Part shown: positions 53,682 through 62,441 of the stretch, piece by piece | Layout: each line of letters opens with the position of its first letter | Position numbering within the stretch: position 1 is the stretch's first letter | Assembly: GCA_019118465.1 (NCBI GenBank) | Contig: DWYX01000026.1 | Coordinates: 1-64,000, forward strand | Direction: 5' to 3' | From: Candidatus Limosilactobacillus faecipullorum | GTDB taxonomy: Bacteria > Bacillota > Bacilli > Lactobacillales > Lactobacillaceae | Length of the DNA stretch: 64,000 nucleotides | The notes under the pieces: generated by a model | Seen by the model: the letters and a program-made list of their open reading frames with translations, nothing else | Told to the model about the DNA's origin: nothing | Databases searched by the model: none | Program-made: the position numbers and the translations under genes

Positions 53682-56483
53682 ATGGGGATGACGCTTATGA
53701 GGAAAATGAGTAGACAAAATATTTATGCTGAAGGCGATCGCTCCGTTCATGTCAAACGGTATAAAGCTGGTAAAAAGTGGATGCAAGCGTCGCTCTCACA
53801 GATTGACCTGATTAAGCTAGGTGGTCAAGCAGAAGTAACACCGGGAGAACCTGATGAACATTATGTTGACTTTGTTAAAGGGTTGGTTACCGCAGTGGCT
53901 ACTTTAGGTGGAGTTGCGGGGGCTGTAGCACCGGTAATGGCCGACAATGTTGTCCAGACAAAACAAACGGAAGCCATTAATAGTACCTTGGCGACTAATA
54001 ATACAGTTACCTTAAACTCTGGAAGCACTAGTGAAAGGACAATGATAAGTAGCTTAAATACTACTTCAACTAGCACTGAACCGGCTAGTTCACAGACCAG
54101 TACAGCTTCGATTAGTCAGACGCCTGAAAAGTCAATCATTAGTGAATCAACGGCTTCTCAAACTGCAACAGAAGCCGCCAGTTTTAGCGTGGTTTCAAAT
54201 GCTACAACCAGTGAGACGGCTTCGCAAGTTTCTAGTTCAACGAGTGATAGTGGCTTGCTAGGAGCGACAACGACGCTTGATGTCACAAATATTATGGGGC
54301 AAGCGAATTCACAAATGTTAATGAAGCAGTTGAAGGCGACGCAACTGCTAACAGATTCTAATTTAGTTAGCTTGTCTAGATCGCAGAGTACAGTTGATTC
54401 AATATCTGTTGAAAATTCGAATTCACTGAGTGAATCATATAGTACTGCTACAACAAGTGGGATAACTTCTGAGACAGCTTCTAAATCAATGAGCAATTGG
54501 TATTCAGTTTTGGATTCTAAGATTGATGTTGATTCAATATCAAATAGTAATTCATATAGTTTTGCAGTGTCTAAGTCTATTGCAAATTCGATCTCGTTAA
54601 GTAATTCATTTAGTACGGTTACGCTAAATTCAGAAGACAGTAATAGTGATGTGAAATCAATTTCTAATAGTGACTGGGCATCTGTTTCAACCTCATGGTA
54701 TCGGGTGGGTTCCATGTCAACTCAGAATAGTAATAGTTGGTCTTTACTTTCAAATACGAGTCAGTCAATCTCAGAGAGTGGGTCAGGCTCGGTCAGTGCT
54801 TCTGAATCAACAAGCAGTTCGACCTCAGAGAGTGGTTCAAGCTCAGCTAGTGCATCGGCCTCAGAAAGTGCATCGAGCTCAGAAAGTGCATCTGTCTCAG
54901 AGAGTACATCAGCCTCAGCAAGTGCATCGGCCTCAGAAAGTGCATCAGCCTCAGAGAGTACATCAGCCTCAGCAAGTGCATCAGCCTCAGCAAGTGCATC
55001 AGCCTCAGCAAGTGCATCGGCCTCGGAGAGTAAATCAATCTCAGAGAGTGCATCGGCCTCAGAGAGTAAATCAATCTTAGAGAGTGCATCGGCCTCAGAG
55101 AGTACATCAGCCTCAGAAAGTAAATCAATCTCAGAGAGTGTATCAGCCTCAGAGAGTAAATCAATCTTAGAGAGTGTATCGGCCTCGGAGAGTAAATCAA
55201 GCTCGGAGAGTGTATCAGCCTTAGAGAGTAAATCAAGCTCAGCCAACGCATCTGAATCAATAAGCAGTTCAACCTCAGATAGTGAGTCGACTTCAGTTTC
55301 AGCTAGTACATCTATTTCAGACAGTATTAATAATGGTCGCTATGATAGTGAAGTAAGCCAGAATTCTGAAGATAATTCAACTTCACTTAGCCGTTCAATA
55401 AGTGAAGCAAGTTCACAATCAATCGAAAACTCAAGAGTATTTAGTAGGTCTGAGAGTCAAGAGACTTCAAACTCAATTGAAAGCAGTAAGTCATTAAAGA
55501 GTTTATCTGGCTCAGAATCGACCAGTAACCCAATGAGTAAGTCGTTAAGTGACCATGAATCAACTTCGCTTTCGGAGTTTGAATCAGTAAGTGTATCGGA
55601 AAGTGTTGTGATCTCAAATAGTATTAGTAATCTCAGTTTGGTTAGCCGCTCGCAAAGTGAAGTTACAAGTAATGTAAATTCAAAATGGGTATCGGAAAGC
55701 GAATTAGTATCAACATCTAGGAGTATTCAAAGTTCAGCTAGTGCATCTGAATCAACGAGTGGATCGATCTCGATGAGTACGAATGAATCCGAATCAACTT
55801 CAATGAGTGAGATAAACTCCAAGAGTACAAGTGAATCGGTAAGTAAAGTAACTAGTGAAAGTGAGTCGAACCACCAAACTAGTGAACCATCCAGTGTTTC
55901 TAAGAGTACCTTAGAAAGTATCATGGCAAGTCAATCTGGTTCGCATTCCACGAGCTTATCACAAGTAGACTCGGTAACAATGTCTGAATCACAGAGTGCC
56001 TCCCAAAGTAAAGAGACCAGTAAGTCAATCAGTAGTACTAGCATCTCAGTTGTTAACTCGCAAAGCAAGTCAAAGCGTGAGTTAGCCTTAGCTTCTCAAA
56101 GTACATCACGGAGTACATCGATTAGCGTAAGTGAGTCAGTAGCTGATGATCTAGCTAGTGTAAATACGAGCCTTTCCGAAAGTGAATCGGCTAAAGATGC
56201 AATGGACAGCCTAGACGGCCCAAGCGAGAGAATCAGCCATTCACTTGCGGATAGCGAAGTGGCCGATAATGCATGGGATTCAGTTGTTGCTACCCAGAGC
56301 ATGGTAGATGAATCTAGTCAAACAAGTGTTAGGGCATTGTCACCGGTTGCTTTAACTCATCAAGCAAGTGAGTTACCCCAAACTGGGAATGATCAATCAA
56401 CGGCCACGGCTGCAACTGGAATTTTAGGGATGGTACTAACGGCAATTACCGGTTTCTTTATGCGGAAGAAACGGAGTAATTAA
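53682..56483 (+). CDS. serine-rich repeat adhesin, LPxTG-anchored (accessory Sec substrate)
   Basis: A 933-residue surface protein. KRYKAGKKW (25-33) is the KxYKxGKxW signal of accessory Sec substrates; a hydrophobic core follows (64-86) and VMA-D (87/88) is the likely cleavage site. Residues ~88-200 are Ser/Thr-rich, and nearly all the rest is serine repeats, densest at 366-526 (SASASES units, 18-bp DNA repeats). LPQTG (898-902), a membrane helix and RKKR anchor it to the wall by sortase. No clear globular binding region stands between signal and repeats. GAGGAAG-type site AGGAAG precedes ATG 53682. It should be glycosylated by GtfAB and exported by SecA2/Y2. Confidence 0.93.
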   Translation: MGMTLMRKMSRQNIYAEGDRSVHVKRYKAGKKWMQASLSQIDLIKLGGQAEVTPGEPDEHYVDFVKGLVTAVATLGGVAGAVAPVMADNVVQTKQTEAINSTLATNNTVTLNSGSTSERTMISSLNTTSTSTEPASSQTSTASISQTPEKSIISESTASQTATEAASFSVVSNATTSETASQVSSSTSDSGLLGATTTLDVTNIMGQANSQMLMKQLKATQLLTDSNLVSLSRSQSTVDSISVENSNSLSESYSTATTSGITSETASKSMSNWYSVLDSKIDVDSISNSNSYSFAVSKSIANSISLSNSFSTVTLNSEDSNSDVKSISNSDWASVSTSWYRVGSMSTQNSNSWSLLSNTSQSISESGSGSVSASESTSSSTSESGSSSASASASESASSSESASVSESTSASASASASESASASESTSASASASASASASASASASASESKSISESASASESKSILESASASESTSASESKSISESVSASESKSILESVSASESKSSSESVSALESKSSSANASESISSSTSDSESTSVSASTSISDSINNGRYDSEVSQNSEDNSTSLSRSISEASSQSIENSRVFSRSESQETSNSIESSKSLKSLSGSESTSNPMSKSLSDHESTSLSEFESVSVSESVVISNSISNLSLVSRSQSEVTSNVNSKWVSESELVSTSRSIQSSASASESTSGSISMSTNESESTSMSEINSKSTSESVSKVTSESESNHQTSEPSSVSKSTLESIMASQSGSHSTSLSQVDSVTMSESQSASQSKETSKSISSTSISVVNSQSKSKRELALASQSTSRSTSISVSESVADDLASVNTSLSESESAKDAMDSLDGPSERISHSLADSEVADNAWDSVVATQSMVDESSQTSVRALSPVALTHQASELPQTGNDQSTATAATGILGMVLTAITGFFMRKKRSN
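54830..55245 (+). repeat. 18-bp tandem repeats of the adhesin core
   Basis: About 20 units of the type TCAGAGAGTGCATCGGCC, varying at GCA/TCA/AAA and TCA/TCG, encode SASASES and SKSxSES arrays. Such arrays expand and contract readily, so length may vary between strains. Confidence 0.9.
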
Positions 56484-56486
56484 AAT

Positions 56487-56528
56487 AAAGGCTGTTGTAA
56501 TCGATATCTCGGTTAACAACAGCCTTTG
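56487..56528 (+). terminator. terminator of the adhesin gene
   Basis: AAAGGCTGTTGT / ACAACAGCCTTT type stem directly behind the stop. Confidence 0.85.
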
Positions 56529-56565
56529 GTGTATAATAATATAAAATAATTTGTGGAGATGGTTG

Positions 56566-57563
56566 ATGATGCGCGTTAACATTACGAATCTGTATGGGAT
56601 GAGTCCAAATGTAACGGCTATGGTAGCTCAAAATAAGACCGCACAGCTTGCTCGCCAGATGGGCTTTAATGAGCTAGGAATTTACTTTTATCCGGCAATT
56701 AAGGAATCAGCGAACGAAAAAATGCGCGCCTTGATGGGATTATTGCCTCCTTACAAGTGGGCGATATTGTGATTTTTCAGTCGCCAACCTGGCTAGGAGT
56801 TGAATTTGAAAATCAATTTTTAGATAAGTTACAAACCTACCAATGTAAAATTATTGTGTTTATTCAAGATGTAATTCCGTTAATGTTTAGAGAAAATTAC
56901 GATGATTGGATTCAACCATATATAAAGCTTTATAATCGAGCAGATGTTTTAATTTTGCCAAGCCGGCAAATGGAAGCGAGACTCCGTCAAGAAGGACTAA
57001 CGACTGAGAAAATTGTTTACCAAGGAATGTGGGATCATCCGACTGACTATGTTCCCCAAGTTGCTCAATTTGCACGCCAGGTCTTTTTTCTTGGCAGTGT
57101 GCAGCGATTTCCTTTCTCGCAGGAATGGCGGTATCAAACACCCTTAGAATTGTTTGCTGAAGAAGCCATTGATAATCAAGACCTCAATGTTCACTATCAT
57201 GGATATGTTCAAGATGAACTATTACTCCATCAACTCAGCCAAGGTTTTGGCTTGTGTTGGTCAACAGGAAATCAAGAGCTGTATTCGCAGTTGAATGCTT
57301 CATATAAGCTTAGTACGTATCTAGCTGCCGGAATTCCAGTAATCGTTAAAAAAGGGATTTCATGTGAGAAGATTATTCAGAAACAAGGACTTGGCTATGT
57401 AGTAGAGAGTCTTGAAGAAGCTGACCGACTAGTTCAAAAATGTACGCCTGAAGAATATCAGGTAATGGCCCAAAGAGTGCATGATTATGGTTTTTTGATT
57501 CGGCAAGGTTACTTTACTCGGCGTGTTTTTGAAGAAGCGATTTTTAAAGCGCTGGAAGTTTGA
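56566..57563 (+). pseudogene. Gtf3-like adhesin glycosyltransferase, frameshifted in an A-run
   Basis: Starts [10 protein letters not shown] like streptococcal Gtf3, which adds the second sugar (glucose) to GlcNAc-modified adhesins. At 56717-56722 there are six As; with seven, the frame runs on as [20 protein letters not shown] into the long downstream frame ([51 protein letters not shown]) and gives 332 residues, the normal length. As written it is split at 56772. Its own TATAAT lies at 56532. It belongs functionally to the adhesin locus. Confidence 0.83.
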
Positions 57564-57572
57564 CTATATGTA

Positions 57573-57621
57573 AAAACCACCCCCACAACTCACAACGAGT
57601 TATGGGGGTGGGTTATTTTTT
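57573..57621. terminator. bidirectional terminator
   Basis: AACCACCCCCACAACTC / GAGTTATGGGGGTGGGTT stem with T-runs on both sides, between the gtf3-like gene and the man operon. Confidence 0.88.
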
Positions 57622-57624
57622 TTA

Positions 57625-58008
57625 CTAAGCCTTTTTCTTGCGGCTTAGTAAGGTTTTAATGTTCCGGATAAGGTTTTGACTAAAGGTCAAGGCCCGGACG
57701 ACATGATTTGGATCGATGTGATTAGTCATTGCTTTTAAGACCCGCTTTGGTTGTTGGGCCGCAAAAGTAAAGCTTCCGTCGCGTTTAGTTTGAATCCGAA
57801 AACGAGGAATCCATTTCCCGCCAAAGAGGAGGGACGCCACGACAATGTCAATTTCATCCCATGGGATTTGAACGTAGTTTTCGATGTTACGATTATCGTA
57901 AAACTCAAAGCCCTTTTCGCCCACCAAAATTTTCCCGTAGGCGCTAAAGGCGGTGAAATAAGTCCCTTTTTCCACTAATTCAACCTGAGCATTTAACGCT
58001 TCAACCAT
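57625..58008 (-). CDS. manO: ManO/DUF956-family protein of the mannose PTS operon
   Basis: A 127-residue DUF956 protein (GTYFTAFSAYGKILVGEKGFEFYD; PWDEIDIVVASLLFGGKWIPRF), nearly always the last gene of Gram-positive man operons and suggested to influence PTS regulation. Basic C-terminus. Start ATG 58008 after GAAAGG, 23 bp behind manZ. Confidence 0.9.
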   Translation of the reverse strand: MVEALNAQVELVEKGTYFTAFSAYGKILVGEKGFEFYDNRNIENYVQIPWDEIDIVVASLLFGGKWIPRFRIQTKRDGSFTFAAQQPKRVLKAMTNHIDPNHVVRALTFSQNLIRNIKTLLSRKKKA

Positions 58009-58031
58009 CTCATCAATCCTTTCTCAAAGTA

Positions 58032-58955
58032 CTAACCCAAGAGCCCAATGACGTGACCGAGGATCCCGACGATGAAGAGCCCAAGGATAATTACGATTGG
58101 GGAAACCTTCTTCTTCAATAACCACATGCAAAGCAGAGTCAAGAGCAGTGCGGCTAATCCTGGAATTAAGGAGTCCAAGTTGTCTTGTAAGGTCGTAACC
58201 TTGTATTCCGTTAAGGAAAGACCTTTCCCCATGTTCCATTGTTGTAAGGCGTCCCGAATTGCGGTTGGGTTGTTTGGCAACTTGTTCCAGTCGATGTAAG
58301 CCCCAGATGATTGCTTAACCCGGGAAACAACTGGCGTGAACTTGATGGTAACCCACCGTTCAATCAAAGTCCCAAGGACGAACATCCCCATCATGGCTGC
58401 CCCCCGGGTAACCTTTTGGAGCAAACCACCGGAAACGTCATCGGTGATCTTGGTCCCAGTCTGGTAACCAAATTCTTGCGTGTACCACATGAAGGCAATC
58501 CGCATTACGTTCCAAAGAACGAAGAAGAGGATTGGTCCAAGGATGTTACCAGAGATGGCTAATGATGCCCCTAAACCGGCAATGATTGGTCGAGCTGTGT
58601 ACCAGAACACTGGGTCACCAACCCCGGCAAGCGGCCCCATCATCCCAACTTTAACCCCAGACATCGTGGCGTTGTCGATAGCTGTCCCGTTAGCGTTATC
58701 TTCTTCAAGGGCCAGACTAACCCCAATAATAGGGGAAGCTAAGTATGGGTGGGTGTTGAAGAATTCAAGGTGCCGCTTCAAAGCTGCTGCCCGGTCTTCC
58801 TTCGTCTTGTACAACTTCTTGATTGCAGGAATCAAAGAGAAGGCGTAACCCCCGTTTTGCATCCGTTCGTAGTTCCATGAACCTTGGAGGAAGGTTGACC
58901 GCCAGCAGACACTCCAGCGATCCCGCTTTGTTAATCTAATTTTCTTTTCTGCCAT
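58032..58955 (-). CDS. manZ: mannose-family PTS EIID component
   Basis: A 307-residue membrane component (LTKRDRWSVCWRSTFLQGSWNYERMQNGGYAF at the start; MGPLAGVGDPVFWYT loop). Forms the sugar channel with EIIC. Class IIa bacteriocins use ManYZ-type complexes as receptors, which may matter given the bacteriocin-like peptides in this window. Confidence 0.95.
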   Translation of the reverse strand: MAEKKIRLTKRDRWSVCWRSTFLQGSWNYERMQNGGYAFSLIPAIKKLYKTKEDRAAALKRHLEFFNTHPYLASPIIGVSLALEEDNANGTAIDNATMSGVKVGMMGPLAGVGDPVFWYTARPIIAGLGASLAISGNILGPILFFVLWNVMRIAFMWYTQEFGYQTGTKITDDVSGGLLQKVTRGAAMMGMFVLGTLIERWVTIKFTPVVSRVKQSSGAYIDWNKLPNNPTAIRDALQQWNMGKGLSLTEYKVTTLQDNLDSLIPGLAALLLTLLCMWLLKKKVSPIVIILGLFIVGILGHVIGLLG

Positions 58956-58975
58956 TGTTAATGTGCCTCCAAATT

Positions 58976-59782
58976 TTAGTAATCATTCAAAATGTCACCG
59001 AGTGGATCGCCAGAACCACCGTTACCACCGTTTCCGCCACCGTTGTTGGCCTTGGATTCAAGTTCAAGGTAGATCAAGGTGAAGGCTAAACCAAGCGTCC
59101 CAATGGCAATCAAAGTCAATTGCGTAACAGCAGCGAGTACGAAACCAATGGCGAAGAATGGCCAAACTTCCCGGGTAGCGATCATGTTAATAACCATGGC
59201 ATACCCAACGGCCACAACCATCCCACCACCGATGGTCATCCCTTGGGTTAACCATGCTGGCATTGAATTCAAGAAGTTTTGAACTTCCTTAGCTGGGATA
59301 ATCAAAAGGGCGATGGCAGGGATCGCAATCCGCAAACCTTGTAAGCAGATGGCAATGATTTGCCAAGTGTCAATGGCCCGTAAGTTACCTTTTGCGGCTT
59401 CCTTATCCATGATGTGAATGATCGCAACCGAGATCGTCCGTACAATCATCGTTAAGAAAAGTCCGGCAACGGCCAAAGGAATAGCAATGGCCGTGGCAGT
59501 CCCCATGTTCTTGGCCGCTGCGCCACTTTGAACAAAAATAATTGCAGAAGCGATAGATGCGAGCGCAGCGTCAGGAGCAACCGCAGCCCCAATGTTAGCC
59601 CAACCAAGGGCAATCATTTGTAATGAACCACCAAGCATAACACATGGGATCAAGTGGCCCGTTACTAAACCGATTAGCGTACATGCAACCAGGGGTTGGT
59701 GGAATTCAAATTCATCCAAGATCCCTTCTACCCCGGCTAAGAACGCTACAATTACAACTAAAATCATTGAAATCGCAGACAT
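58976..59782 (-). CDS. manY: mannose-family PTS EIIC component
   Basis: A 268-residue membrane protein (GVEGILDEFEFHQPLVACTLIGLVTG; GAAVAPDAALASIASAI). The C-terminus carries an unusual Gly/Asn-rich tail (NNGGGNGGNGGSGDPL). AAAGGAG precedes ATG 59782. Confidence 0.95.
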   Translation of the reverse strand: MSAISMILVVIVAFLAGVEGILDEFEFHQPLVACTLIGLVTGHLIPCVMLGGSLQMIALGWANIGAAVAPDAALASIASAIIFVQSGAAAKNMGTATAIAIPLAVAGLFLTMIVRTISVAIIHIMDKEAAKGNLRAIDTWQIIAICLQGLRIAIPAIALLIIPAKEVQNFLNSMPAWLTQGMTIGGGMVVAVGYAMVINMIATREVWPFFAIGFVLAAVTQLTLIAIGTLGLAFTLIYLELESKANNGGGNGGNGGSGDPLGDILNDY

Positions 59783-59793
59783 AATAATCTCCT

Positions 59794-60795
59794 TTAGTTC
59801 TTTTGCTGGTCAATTAGCGTTTGTGCTTTCTTCAAAAGGTCATCCATATTTTCAGCGGAACTGGATGGCACCTTCCGAACGTTAAACTTAATGCCTAACT
59901 GCTTTAGTTCCTTGAAAGTATCAACATCTTTTTGGTCCATAGCAAGCACTTGGTTAACGTTAACCTTGCCGTCACTGTAAGCCATGGAACCGATGTTAAG
60001 TTCCTTGATATCAACCCCACCCTTGATGGCTTCTAAGGCATCTTCAGGGGTTTCAAACAAGAGCATGGCCTTGGTGTTCCCAAAACGAGGGTCCTTGGCA
60101 ACTTCAATCATCTTCTTGATTGGCACCGTGTTGGCGTGAACCCCACTTGGCGCCGCTTGAGCGATCATGTTCTTGCGCAACTTGTCCTTGGCAACGTTAT
60201 CGGAAACCACGATAATCCGGTTAGGATTCGTGGCCTTGGTCCAACCAGTCGCAACTTGCCCGTGAAGTAAACGGGTGTCGACCCGGGCGAGCACATACTT
60301 GATCTTCCCGTCACCGATCACCGTACCTTCAGGGATCGCACCCTTTGGCGTGTCATCTTGAACTGGCGCCTTTTCAGCGGCGGCATCCTTTGGCATGATG
60401 CTTTCTGGCATCGTCTTTACGCCTTCCTTAGCAGTTGCCACGATGTGGGTCGCAATCTCGCGAGCCGTGTTCATGGTAAAGCGGGAAGCGTAGGCTTCGA
60501 TAACCATTGGCAGGTTCATCCCAGTGACAATTGCCCAAGTATCCTTGTGTTGGTCAAAGAGGTCGCTCGCTTGGTTAAATGGCGTCCCACCCCAAAGGTC
60601 AACTAAGAATAAAACTTGTTCCTGATCATCGAGGCTCTTAACGGCATCTTCCATCTTCTTGTGGATGTCTTCTGGGCCTTCGTCAGGTTTTAAAATTACG
60701 TGCGCCACGTTTTCTTGTTCACCGAAGATCATTTCCCCGGACTGGAAAATTCCATCGGCAAAACCACCGTGGCTGGCTAAAACAATTCCTACCAT
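59794..60795 (-). CDS. manX: mannose-family PTS EIIAB component
   Basis: A 333-residue fusion: EIIA (residues 1-140, active histidine in VGIVLASHGGF), Ala/Pro-rich linker, then EIIB (from ~168, VDTRLLHGQVATGW with the phospho-histidine). Transfers phosphate from HPr to glucose/mannose-type sugars. First gene of manXYZ-manO; AAGGAGG before ATG 60795. Confidence 0.96.
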   Translation of the reverse strand: MVGIVLASHGGFADGIFQSGEMIFGEQENVAHVILKPDEGPEDIHKKMEDAVKSLDDQEQVLFLVDLWGGTPFNQASDLFDQHKDTWAIVTGMNLPMVIEAYASRFTMNTAREIATHIVATAKEGVKTMPESIMPKDAAAEKAPVQDDTPKGAIPEGTVIGDGKIKYVLARVDTRLLHGQVATGWTKATNPNRIIVVSDNVAKDKLRKNMIAQAAPSGVHANTVPIKKMIEVAKDPRFGNTKAMLLFETPEDALEAIKGGVDIKELNIGSMAYSDGKVNVNQVLAMDQKDVDTFKELKQLGIKFNVRKVPSSSAENMDDLLKKAQTLIDQQKN

Positions 60796-60839
60796 TGCTT
60801 TCCTCCTTAATGAGAATGGATAGCGTATCCTTTTTGTGA

Positions 60840-60853
60840 TGGAAGCGAATACA
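60840..60853. promoter_or_regulatory. cre-like site upstream of the man operon
   Basis: TGGAAGCGAATACA shares AAGCGAATACA with the site at 7231 and has two mismatches to the cre consensus. It lies just downstream of an extended -10 (TGGTATACT on the minus strand, about 60862-60870). No -12/-24 sigma-54 promoter is visible. Confidence 0.5.
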
Positions 60854-60984
60854 TTTTGTAGTATACCATAATTGATAAACGATGGAACTGAATTATTAGT
60901 AAAAACCGAAAAAATGTAACGTTAAGCGGTAAATATTCGGTTTCTTATGGTTTTACCTAGTTATTCGATCAATAAATAATAACG

Positions 60985-61035
60985 AAAAAAAGATCGTTAA
61001 AAGCGAATTTAGTTCAGCTTTTAACGATCAAAAAT
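60985..61035. terminator. terminator of the methyltransferase gene
   Basis: AAAAGATCGTTAAAAGC / GCTTTTAACGATC inverted repeat just past the stop on the minus strand. Confidence 0.75.
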
Positions 61036-61040
61036 CAAAA

Positions 61041-61907
61041 TTATTCAGCCAGATAGACTTGTTCATCGATTAAATCGAAACTGGTTAATGCTTGGTTAAC
61101 ATCCTTTAAATCAGCGGGTTGGCTTAGTTGGGCCTGGTTCCAGAAACGCTTAGAGTTTGTAGCGCCATTTTGTTCCCCAATCACCAAAAGCCGAACATCA
61201 GGAAATTGTTCACGAAGTAATTGCAAGATTTGATAATCGTTTTCATCTTTATCAGGTGCCCATGACATAATAATATATTTTACCTGCTGACCATATTTCT
61301 GGATTGCGGCAATCGCATCTAAGGCCTCAACCTCGGTTACCGGATGTTTACCGGTCTCATTTTCCTTTACCCAAGCCTTACTATCGGTGGTGTAGACCGT
61401 CTGCAATGGATTTTTATCTCGCAGACCTTTGGAAATATAGCCATTGCCGGCCATAATTTCAAGGACGGGTTGACCAGCTAAATATTGGGAAAGGGCGTTG
61501 ATGAAGGCAAAATTGGTATACGACCACATTCCATAAGTATTTTCAAGGTAGTCGCGGAAGTCGCGGAGCAGTTTATCTAACTTCGGCAAGGCCGCTGAAT
61601 ACTTTTCCCAGAGGGCATCACCCCGGCGGTCACCTTGGGGGTAACGATCATTTAAAAATTGGAAAATGATATCTTGAATATTATCTGGTAAAAGTAACTT
61701 TGGTAGTGGTTGGGGGAGGAGCCCCTGCTTTAGTAACCGGTCGGCTTCGATCACGTTATTAGTTAAATACTTAATTTGGGGAAAATCACTAAATAGCTCG
61801 GCGTAGTGGGTGATTTGCCCGATATAAGAAGTTGGCGTTGGCCGCAGGGGTGAATTTTGGTTCTTTTTGATTTGCTTTTTTAAGCGTTGGAGTTGTTTTT
61901 TCTTCAT
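61041..61907 (-). CDS. SAM-dependent methyltransferase-like protein
   Basis: A 288-residue protein. The basic start (MKKKQLQRLKKQIKKNQ) and a helical region precede PVLEIMAGNGYISKGL, which is motif I of class I methyltransferases; TVYTTDSKAW and YIIMSWAPD follow as motifs II and IV would. The SWAPD motif is unusual for known DNA methylases (NPPY or DPPY), so a small-molecule or protein target is more likely. The substrate is unknown. Its ATG overlaps the stop of the XRE regulator gene. Confidence 0.7.
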   Translation of the reverse strand: MKKKQLQRLKKQIKKNQNSPLRPTPTSYIGQITHYAELFSDFPQIKYLTNNVIEADRLLKQGLLPQPLPKLLLPDNIQDIIFQFLNDRYPQGDRRGDALWEKYSAALPKLDKLLRDFRDYLENTYGMWSYTNFAFINALSQYLAGQPVLEIMAGNGYISKGLRDKNPLQTVYTTDSKAWVKENETGKHPVTEVEALDAIAAIQKYGQQVKYIIMSWAPDKDENDYQILQLLREQFPDVRLLVIGEQNGATNSKRFWNQAQLSQPADLKDVNQALTSFDLIDEQVYLAE

Positions 61908-62323
61908 TAGTCTTTAAATTTTAAATTTAATTCTTCTTGGAGACTATCAATATTGGTTGTGGAACGGCGATTATCCTTGCCTTTTAAGTAGCCATCGATT
62001 AACTGGAAAATTTCGTAGCGGTCTTCGGTAGTTAAAACGGTATGGTTGAAACTAAGGTCGCGGCTAGAGAAAAAGAGCTTACCGAGGTCATAGTCATTAT
62101 GGTCGGATTTCCCGCTTAAATAATCCATGCTAACGTCGAAAAATTCCGCTAATTTACGGACTTCAACGTAGGAGGGGGTCCGAATTCCGCGCTCCCAATT
62201 GCCAATTTGCGAAACGGAGTTGGGCTTTTCATTCGGTCCCAAGTTTTTATTTAATTCATTAGCGAGTTCCCGCAAAGTAATTTTTTGCCCCCGGCGAAGG
62301 GCACGTAATCGTTCTGGAAACAT
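61907..62323 (-). CDS. XRE-family transcriptional regulator
   Basis: A 138-residue protein: helix-turn-helix in the first 70 residues (LRELANELNK ... SVSQIGNWERGIRTPSYVEVRKLAEFF), then an acidic helical C-terminal part. Translationally coupled to the methyltransferase gene (TAATG). It probably controls this pair and perhaps the divergent hydrolase gene at 62442. Confidence 0.88.
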   Translation of the reverse strand: MFPERLRALRRGQKITLRELANELNKNLGPNEKPNSVSQIGNWERGIRTPSYVEVRKLAEFFDVSMDYLSGKSDHNDYDLGKLFFSSRDLSFNHTVLTTEDRYEIFQLIDGYLKGKDNRRSTTNIDSLQEELNLKFKD

Positions 62324-62441
62324 GTCGTCACATCCTTTACCTTATTATTTTAACATTAACAACCACGGAACGTGGAAAATATGCGAATTTTCTTAAATTA
62401 TGGTAAACTAACGAAAGTTTTGAGAGAAGGATTTTGAGGAA

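Noticed and set aside
54830-55245. Possible CRISPR array from regular repeats
   Set aside because: The repeats are contiguous 18-bp coding units without spacers and lie inside the adhesin gene.
54158-55246. Long minus-strand and plus-strand alternative frames over the adhesin repeats
   Set aside because: Products such as LSEADALSEID arrays are shadows of the 18-bp serine repeats; no ribosome sites.
60796-60900. Sigma-54 promoter for the man operon
   Set aside because: No TGGCAC-N5-TTGC pattern is visible; an extended -10 and a cre-like site are present instead.
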